A stretch of 15,628 nt of DNA, from NCBI GenBank assembly GCA_947374485.1, contig CANCCF010000079.1:1-15628 (forward strand), written 5' to 3'. This DNA comes from Comamonadaceae bacterium. GTDB lineage: Bacteria > Pseudomonadota > Gammaproteobacteria > Burkholderiales > Burkholderiaceae_C. This document shows positions 7,991-15,628 of this stretch, piece by piece; positions within the stretch are counted from its first letter, which is position 1; every line of letters begins with the position of its first letter. A model generated the notes under the pieces. That model worked only from the letters and a program-made list of their open reading frames with translations. It searched no databases and was not told the origin of the DNA. The translations under genes were made by a program, and so were the position numbers.

Positions 7991-10330
7991 TTAGAGCACG
8001 CTGCCCACGCTGTTGCGCATGGCGGTCTGCACCACGGCGTCCAGTGCGCCTTCGTCCACCGCCTGCCCTGACACCAATCGCAGGTGGCCGCTGGCGAGCA
8101 GCTTGTCGCGCGAGCGCCGGGTCATGGAATGGGTGCTGCCGAACACACTGGTGAACAGAAACAAGGTGCCATGCGGGCTGGCCCAGGTGAGCTGGGTGCG
8201 CTGCCACTGGTCCTTGTTCCACATTTCGACCCAGGAGCCCAGCACCAGTTCACCGTCCACCCGTTCCTGGGGCGGCGTAGGCAACGCGCCGCTCACGTCC
8301 TGCACGCGGGCCGGGGCGGCAGGTTCTTCTTCGAGTAGCGCCATGAAGTTCGAGGCGCGGGCCTCCTCAGGGGCGATCCAGGGTTCGTCGTCCACCAGCG
8401 CGCGCACGCGGTCAGACAGCGCCACCTCGGGCCTGCGGGCATCCACCGCCACGGGGGCTGCGGGTGAGGTGGGGGCGCGAAACACCTGTTGGTGAATCGC
8501 CATCAGGGCCTCCAGGAACACGCTGGTGCGCGTGCCGGGGTAGTGGATGGTATCGAGCCCTTCACGCAGCGTGGCCAGCAGACGCGGCACCAGCCGGGTC
8601 AGCTTGGACGGGCTGGTGCGCGCCAGCTCGGGGTGGGCACTCCACAGGAGCGCGGGCACCAGGGCTTCAAAATGCTCGGCCGACGACGACCCGGCCCCCT
8701 GCTTGATGCGCGCCTGCGCCACCACCTGCGCCCAGGGCCCGCACAGAAAGTCGATGACGACGTGTGGCACCTTGGCCGCATCCGGGTGGGCCACGATCGT
8801 GCGGGCGATTTTTTCTGCCAACAGGTTGCGTGCTTCGGCGTGCTGCAGCACGTCGACCGCCAAGGCTCGCTCCTTTTGGGTGGCTTCGGCGGCCCGGCTC
8901 CAATGCTGGCGCAGGGTTTCGAGCTTGGCTTCAAACACCTCGGCACTGTCAATGGGCGCCCGGAACAGCGGCGACAAGACGTTCTGCAAGTCGCCCACAA
9001 AGGTGTCGAAGCCGCTGGCCTGCGGGGACTCGAAGGCCAGGCTGCGGTGGGTGAGCTCGTGCAGCAAGCGCCGTGCCGGGTGCTGCTTGTCGGTAAAGAA
9101 GCGCGGATCCACCAGGGCCAGGCGCAGCAGGGCGGGCTCCAGGTTGCGTATGACGCCCCGCACCGGCTCCAGCAGGCGCGGGTCGTGCGCCATGTTGTCG
9201 ACCATCAGGCTCACCACCTCCAGGCTCAGTGCCTGCGCCACATCGCGCGCGCTGCGGCGCAGGGCCAGGCGTTGGCCCTCGATGCTGTGCGCCTCTGCTG
9301 CATCCGCGCCGGATGGCACACCAGCACCCAGGCTGCGGCGATCTTCCAGGCTTTGCATCACCCGCTCCACCTGCTTCATTTCGGTGAGGGCTTCGAGGGC
9401 GGCCGGCACCGTGGCATCGAAATCGCTGCGGGCGAGGCCGGCGTCCGCCTGGCCGCCTTCAAACTGCTGTGCAAACTGCGCCGCAAACTCTTCCACACGG
9501 TTGATGGTCGGCAGCGGCGCCAGTTCACCAGCCAGCAATTGGCGCAGCTTGTCCAGCGTGAGCAGCGCGGCGTCGCGCCCGGCGGGCTGCGTTTTGGACG
9601 CCGTATCAACCGTCGGCTGCACGGCCTGGCTTGGCGAAGCCATCTGCTGCGGGGCCTCAGCCTGCGCGGCATAGGCCACCGGCAGCACGCCCTGCTTGCG
9701 CAGGCTGGCGCAGAGGGCCAGGTAGCGCGTGCGCAGCAGCGGCCCCAGCGCCGTTGCCATGGCGCCCAGCCAGAGCAAGGCCATGTCCGGCGGCACCTGG
9801 GTCTTTTCCACCACGTTCTGCAGCGCGTTGACATAGACCTCGGGACGCAAGGGGTTGTGCTCAGGGCGCACGGTGCCCATGCCCTGCAGGCTGCACATCA
9901 GGGTGTTGAGCTCAAACAGGCTGGCATCGACCGCCTGCAAGGCCCCCTGCTGGATGCGCGCCAGGGTAACGCTGGTCTGCACCTGCACCGGGTCCATCAG
10001 TTCCAGATCGTCAAACTGCACCCCGGCGGCCGCCAGCACCTGGGACTTCTTGCCGCCCTGCGGCACGGCAAAGGCCTGCAACAAGGCTTGCGGATACTGG
10101 GCGCAGAGCTGCGCCTCCAGCCGGCGCAACTGGTTGGAAGCGGTGGCCAGCGCCTCGCGCTCTCGGGGCAGGCGCTGCAGTGCCTCCTGGGTTTGCAGCG
10201 CCTGGCGGGCTGCCTCCACCAGCATGCCCATGAGCACGGCACCGGCCGCTGCAGCCTCCTGCAGCGTGTTCTGGTAGAGCATCTGGTGGCGACCGGTGGC
10301 CTTGGAAACGGGGGACGGCGCAGTGGGCAT
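7991..10330 (-). CDS. DUF1631 family protein, copy A (779 aa)
   Basis: A large, mostly helical, probably cytoplasmic protein of unknown function. I recognise it as DUF1631 by its length and its family-type blocks. No signal peptide or convincing membrane helix is visible. It is a diverged paralogue of the protein at 12125-14341. Shared blocks include LTLDKLRxLLxGEL (about 257-270), QHPARxxLxxLTHRSLAF (about 416-433), FLxGPWAQVVA (about 528-538), and a C-terminal segment with QLTWASP at 713-719, followed by HSMTRRS and ending with ALDAVVQTAMRN. A low-complexity linker (about 618-695) separates the long helical part from that small C-terminal domain, which could be beta-rich. The ATG at 10330 lies 34 bases after ettA and has no obvious Shine-Dalgarno. 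Met17 (ATG at 10282) is an alternative start. The TAA stop abuts the kinase ATG with no gap, suggesting coupled expression. The role is inferred only from context: possible partner of the kinase relay. Confidence 0.9.
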   Translation of the reverse strand: MPTAPSPVSKATGRHQMLYQNTLQEAAAAGAVLMGMLVEAARQALQTQEALQRLPREREALATASNQLRRLEAQLCAQYPQALLQAFAVPQGGKKSQVLAAAGVQFDDLELMDPVQVQTSVTLARIQQGALQAVDASLFELNTLMCSLQGMGTVRPEHNPLRPEVYVNALQNVVEKTQVPPDMALLWLGAMATALGPLLRTRYLALCASLRKQGVLPVAYAAQAEAPQQMASPSQAVQPTVDTASKTQPAGRDAALLTLDKLRQLLAGELAPLPTINRVEEFAAQFAQQFEGGQADAGLARSDFDATVPAALEALTEMKQVERVMQSLEDRRSLGAGVPSGADAAEAHSIEGQRLALRRSARDVAQALSLEVVSLMVDNMAHDPRLLEPVRGVIRNLEPALLRLALVDPRFFTDKQHPARRLLHELTHRSLAFESPQASGFDTFVGDLQNVLSPLFRAPIDSAEVFEAKLETLRQHWSRAAEATQKERALAVDVLQHAEARNLLAEKIARTIVAHPDAAKVPHVVIDFLCGPWAQVVAQARIKQGAGSSSAEHFEALVPALLWSAHPELARTSPSKLTRLVPRLLATLREGLDTIHYPGTRTSVFLEALMAIHQQVFRAPTSPAAPVAVDARRPEVALSDRVRALVDDEPWIAPEEARASNFMALLEEEPAAPARVQDVSGALPTPPQERVDGELVLGSWVEMWNKDQWQRTQLTWASPHGTLFLFTSVFGSTHSMTRRSRDKLLASGHLRLVSGQAVDEGALDAVVQTAMRNSVGSVL

Positions 10331-10364
10331 GGGTCGCTTGGGCGAAAGCTTTATTTTGAAGCGT

Positions 10365-12026
<1,662 letters not shown>

Positions 12027-12061
12027 TGCGGTGCGAATTGTTAGGGAGAGGTAAAGCACGC

Positions 12062-12092
12062 ATTATCGACTGCTCATGCCTGCCACCGGCAA
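12062..12092 (-). promoter_or_regulatory. Weak candidate sigma-70 promoter for ettA
   Basis: Read on the minus strand, TTGCCG (12087-12092) and GATAAT (12062-12067) resemble -35 and -10 hexamers, but the 19-base spacer is longer than optimal. Transcription from here would begin around 12055 and give a leader of roughly 30 bases before the EttA ATG at 12026. It would exclude the longer frame start at 12059. This is pattern matching only, and ettA may simply be read through from the upstream DUF1631 gene. Confidence 0.25.
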
Positions 12093-12104
12093 GAACGGCG
12101 GGAA

Positions 12105-12118
12105 CGCAAGGGCTTGCG
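12105..12118 (-). repeat. Short inverted repeat just after the DUF1631-B stop
   Basis: CGCAAG at 12105-12110 and CTTGCG at 12113-12118 are perfect inverted copies, able to form a small hairpin about seven bases after the stop codon of the 738-residue DUF1631 gene. No run of T follows on the minus strand, so it is not a convincing intrinsic terminator. It might stabilise or attenuate the transcript ahead of ettA. Confidence 0.4.
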
Positions 12119-12124
12119 CGGTAT

Positions 12125-14341
12125 TCAGCTGCGCGTTTTGGGCTTGTGCGCCTGCAAATCGTTTTGCAGCGCAGTCTGTGCCACTGCGTCCAGGGCGTTG
12201 TCCATGATGCGGCCATCCGAGACGGTGCGGATGAGGCGCGACTTCTTCAGCCGCTCAATGGTCTTGCGCGACATGGAGTGCGCCATGCCACTGCCGGAAA
12301 TGAACATGAACAGGGTGCGCTGCGGGCTGGCCCAGGTCAGCTGCGCGCGCACCCAGTTGCCGCCCAGGGCCAGGTCGACCCAGGTTCCCGTGTCCAGGCT
12401 GTCCACTGACCAGATGGATTGGTCGACCGGGTTGGGCTGCGTCTGTGCACCGGAGGGGTCGGTGGCAGCGTACTCTTCCATGTAGCCGGAATCGGCCGCT
12501 TCCCCGTCCACAATCCACAGGCCACCGGAGCCCGAATCGGGCTCCTCGGCCTCGGTCTGTGGAACCGAAGAAGACAGCGGTGCGCGCGCGCTGTCAAACA
12601 CCTGCTCATGGAAGGAAATCAGCGCGTCAAAAAATGCCTGCATGCGCTTTTGCGGGTAGGAAATCAGCTCCAGGCCACGGCGCATCTTGACCAGCATGTC
12701 GGGCACCATTTGCACCAGCCGGGCCCGGTTGCGCCGCGTCAGGCGCAGTTGCACGCTCCAGATCAGGTCATCCACCAGGGCCTGGTAGCCACCAGGGTCA
12801 AGGGAACCGTCGGCCAGGTTGAGCTGCGCATGGGCCACCACCTGCGCCCAGGGCCCGCGCAAAAAGGTCTCCACCATCGGAGGCACCTTCAGACCCCTGA
12901 GCTGCTCGGCAAAACCCTGGCTCAGTCGCTGGGCCAGGACATTGCGCTGCTCGGCCTGCAGCAGGCTGCGCGCGGCGAGGCCAGCGCGCTGGTGCGAAGC
13001 GGCGTCCTCCACGCCCCAGGTATCGTCGAGTTCGCGCAGCACCTGCCGGAAACAGGCCGCGTCGCCCGCACCTGCCATGACCCGGGCCACGGCGGCGTCC
13101 ACGGCCTGCTGGAACTGCGCATAGCCCGGCGCCTGCGGCACGGCAAAAGCCAGGCTGCGGTGGGTCAGGCGATCCAGGAACAGGCGCGCGGGGTGCTGAC
13201 GCTCGCTGAACAAGCGGCCGTCTTGCTGCGACAGCGCCACCAGCACCGGCTCCAGGGTCTTGAGGCTGGTGCGCAGCGCGGGCATCAGGCGTGTGTCCTG
13301 GGCCAGGTTGTCCAGCATCAGCATGACCACTTCGCGGCCCAGCTGCACGCCCATCTTCTTGCGCTGGGCTGGGTCGTCTTCCTGCGCCAGCATGTCGACC
13401 ACGGTGGGCTCGGGCTCTGCCATCTTGAGCACTGCGGCCACCGCCCTGTTGGCCCGGTCCGACAGCCGCTTCATCATCGGCTCGACCAGCTTCATGTCCT
13501 GCAGTGCTTCAAAAGATGCCGGTATGGTGTGCGAAAAATCCACCCTCCCGCCCAGCGCCGGGTTGGGGTCGAGCTCGCCAGTCAACAGGCGGCGCAGCTT
13601 GTCCAGTGTGAGCATGGTGCGGGCCACCGTGCTCTCCGCGGCGTTGTCGGGGTTCCACAGTCCGGTGCTGGCGTTGGTGGACATGTGCACCGGTTCTATG
13701 CCTTGGGAGCGCAGCCAATCCACAATTTCCTTGTACAGATGGTGCAGCCCCACGCCCAGCAGGCCAGAGGCCAGCGTCATCACCGCGGCGCGCGCGGCCG
13801 CGTCGCTCACCGCCTCTTCGAGCGCCTCGCGCAGCGCATGCACAAAGCAGTCCGGCTTGAGCGGATTGAGGTGCGCCAGCACGGTGGACCAACCGAGCAG
13901 GTGGCTGACCATGGCATTGAGCATGGGAAGCACATCGTGCACCGCCAGCTGCACGGTCTGCTGGCTCTGGGCGAATTCGATGTTGGCGTCAATCTGGTCG
14001 GAATCGAGGAACTGGAAATCATCAAAGCGCATTTGCTGGCGCGCTGCGTGGCGGGTGGACTGGCCGCCAAATACATAGATGCGCAAATGGCGGGCAAAAC
14101 TCTGCTGCAGCTCGCTGGCCCGCGACTGCAGCAACTCGACGGTGCTGCGCACCAGCGGGTCAGTGGCGGCGACGGAATCGCGGCCCTTGACCGGCACGAG
14201 CGCGAGTGTGAGGCCCTCCAGCACATCGGCCATCAGCACCGGGCTTTGCTCCAGCACCGCTTCCAGGCAGTCCTGCAAATTGGGCTGGTAGTGTCCTGGG
14301 TCGTCTGCCACTCCCAGGCGGCGCAACATGAATTTGCTCAT
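12125..14341 (-). CDS. DUF1631 family protein, copy B (738 aa)
   Basis: Second DUF1631 protein, function unknown, mostly helical and without a visible signal peptide or membrane segment. It aligns by eye with copy A along its length. Shared blocks are LTLDKLRRLLTGELDP (about 244-259), RQHPARLFLDRLTHRSLAFA (381-400), FLRGPWAQVVAHA (about 493-505), FFDALISFHEQVF (570-582), and a C-terminal module with QLTWASPQRTLFMF at 667-680, HSMSRK, and a final ALDAVAQTALQN. A variable acidic, Ser/Pro-rich linker (about 585-650) precedes that module, as in copy A. The start is the ATG at 14341 (MSKFMLRRLG). No clear Shine-Dalgarno precedes it, and an upstream ATG eleven bases earlier is out of frame. It is the first gene of the minus-strand block and is divergent from the RNA helicase. 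Since ettA follows by 98 bases, co-transcription is possible. Identity of the family is fairly secure; the role is not known. Confidence 0.9.
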   Translation of the reverse strand: MSKFMLRRLGVADDPGHYQPNLQDCLEAVLEQSPVLMADVLEGLTLALVPVKGRDSVAATDPLVRSTVELLQSRASELQQSFARHLRIYVFGGQSTRHAARQQMRFDDFQFLDSDQIDANIEFAQSQQTVQLAVHDVLPMLNAMVSHLLGWSTVLAHLNPLKPDCFVHALREALEEAVSDAAARAAVMTLASGLLGVGLHHLYKEIVDWLRSQGIEPVHMSTNASTGLWNPDNAAESTVARTMLTLDKLRRLLTGELDPNPALGGRVDFSHTIPASFEALQDMKLVEPMMKRLSDRANRAVAAVLKMAEPEPTVVDMLAQEDDPAQRKKMGVQLGREVVMLMLDNLAQDTRLMPALRTSLKTLEPVLVALSQQDGRLFSERQHPARLFLDRLTHRSLAFAVPQAPGYAQFQQAVDAAVARVMAGAGDAACFRQVLRELDDTWGVEDAASHQRAGLAARSLLQAEQRNVLAQRLSQGFAEQLRGLKVPPMVETFLRGPWAQVVAHAQLNLADGSLDPGGYQALVDDLIWSVQLRLTRRNRARLVQMVPDMLVKMRRGLELISYPQKRMQAFFDALISFHEQVFDSARAPLSSSVPQTEAEEPDSGSGGLWIVDGEAADSGYMEEYAATDPSGAQTQPNPVDQSIWSVDSLDTGTWVDLALGGNWVRAQLTWASPQRTLFMFISGSGMAHSMSRKTIERLKKSRLIRTVSDGRIMDNALDAVAQTALQNDLQAHKPKTRS

Positions 14342-14368
14342 TGTGAAACCATTGTGTCAGCAGGCTGG

Positions 14369-14384
14369 CACCCTGACTAGGGTG
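14369..14384 (-). repeat. Perfect hairpin in the putative leader of DUF1631-B
   Basis: CACCCT and AGGGTG form a perfect six-base stem with a four-base loop (GACT). It lies about 27 bases before the DUF1631-B start codon and downstream of the candidate -10, so it would be within the transcript leader. No U-run follows, so a terminator is unlikely. A translational or stability role is possible but unproven. Confidence 0.45.
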
Positions 14385-14392
14385 GCGGCACA

Positions 14393-14448
14393 CAGCTGCA
14401 CAAAATAATACACAAGAAATACGACACAAATCCTGGGCACTGCAGCTG
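14393..14448. repeat. Eight-base inverted repeat flanking the AT-rich promoter core
   Basis: CAGCTGCA at 14393-14400 and its exact inverse complement TGCAGCTG at 14441-14448 bracket 40 bases that contain the AT-rich core and the candidate -10 at 14405-14410. Each arm contains the palindrome CAGCTG. The placement would suit a pair of operator half-sites, but eight-base arms of GC-rich, self-palindromic sequence could arise by chance. Confidence 0.4.
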
Positions 14449-14619
14449 CGTTGGTGGCCGTCGCGGAGCCCTGGGCCTGTGGCATGCGACAATGGCGTCA
14501 TTGCGGCGAATCAGTTGCCCGCAATGCCAGCACCTTGGCTGGGGGACCCGACCACACCTTGCGTCCCAACTTTTGAACCCATCTGCCTTTGACTGACCAC
14601 TTGCACAGCACGTGGAACG

Positions 14620-14633
14620 GCCGGTACCCCGGC
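14620..14633 (+). repeat. GC-rich hairpin in the leader of rhlE
   Basis: GCCGG and CCGGC form a five-base stem with a TACC loop, ending about 24 bases before the helicase ATG. DEAD-box helicase genes are sometimes controlled through structured leaders, but this short stem alone is weak evidence of that. Confidence 0.3.
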
Positions 14634-14657
14634 GTCCCGGAAGGGCGCATTTATCCC

Positions 14658-15628
<971 letters not shown>

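Larger units (their letters stand above)
14342..14657. other. Divergent intergenic region between DUF1631-B and rhlE
   Basis: 316 bases with no credible gene. It must hold the promoters of two divergent genes. An AT-rich core at about 14400-14432 stands out from the GC-rich surroundings. On the minus strand it contains TATTAT (14405-14410), a possible -10 for the DUF1631-B gene, with no good -35 at proper spacing. On the plus strand, TTGACT (14589-14594) resembles a -35, but no convincing -10 follows. GGAAGG (14639-14644) is the nearest purine-rich stretch to the helicase ATG, about 13 bases away. Small hairpins and an inverted repeat are listed separately. Confidence 0.7.

Noticed and set aside
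10331..10364. Terminator or promoter between ettA and DUF1631-A
   Set aside because: Only 34 bases, with no stable stem and no paired hexamers.
12062..12124. Intrinsic terminator after DUF1631-B
   Set aside because: A small inverted repeat exists, but no T-run follows on the minus strand.
12419..14380. Plus-strand open frame of 653 codons antisense to DUF1631-B
   Set aside because: His/Gln/Gly-rich shadow; the opposite strand shows conserved blocks shared with the paralogue.
14589..14618. Sigma-70 promoter for rhlE using TTGACT as -35
   Set aside because: No acceptable -10 at 16-18 base spacing; mentioned only in the intergenic entry.

Overview
The window is GC-rich, densely coding DNA with the codon usage and protein sequences of a betaproteobacterium, probably order Burkholderiales and likely a Comamonadaceae-type genome. 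That placement is inferred from protein similarity remembered by eye, not from a search. No tRNA, rRNA, insertion sequence, CRISPR array or phage gene is visible. Both edges cut through genes.

Layout: six genes lie on the minus strand and one on the plus strand. Read in the direction of minus-strand transcription (right to left), the order is: a 738-residue DUF1631 protein (12125-14341), the ABC-F translation factor ettA (10365-12026), a second, diverged DUF1631 protein of 779 residues (7991-10330), a 1960-residue membrane hybrid histidine kinase (2108-7990), a stand-alone receiver protein (1695-2111), and a methyl-accepting chemotaxis protein that runs off the left edge (1-1629). A 316-base divergent intergenic region (14342-14657) separates this block from a plus-strand DEAD-box RNA helicase of the RhlE type (14658 to the right edge).

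Gene packing suggests that DUF1631-A, the kinase and the receiver form one transcription unit. The ettA stop is 34 bases from the DUF1631-A start, the DUF1631-A stop codon abuts the kinase ATG with no gap, and the kinase stop overlaps the receiver start by four bases (ATGA). The kinase carries every element of a phosphorelay: an extracytoplasmic CHASE sensor, six PAS modules, HisKA and HATPase_c, two receiver domains and an Hpt domain. The separate receiver, which has no output domain, is the obvious terminal phosphate acceptor. The chemoreceptor follows after 65 AT-richer bases and may be co-transcribed or have its own promoter.

The least understood part is the DUF1631 pair. Two clearly related but diverged copies flank ettA, and one is directly abutted to a giant sensor kinase. 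Their function is unknown. The tight linkage makes DUF1631-A a candidate accessory or output partner of the phosphorelay, but the sequence alone does not prove it.
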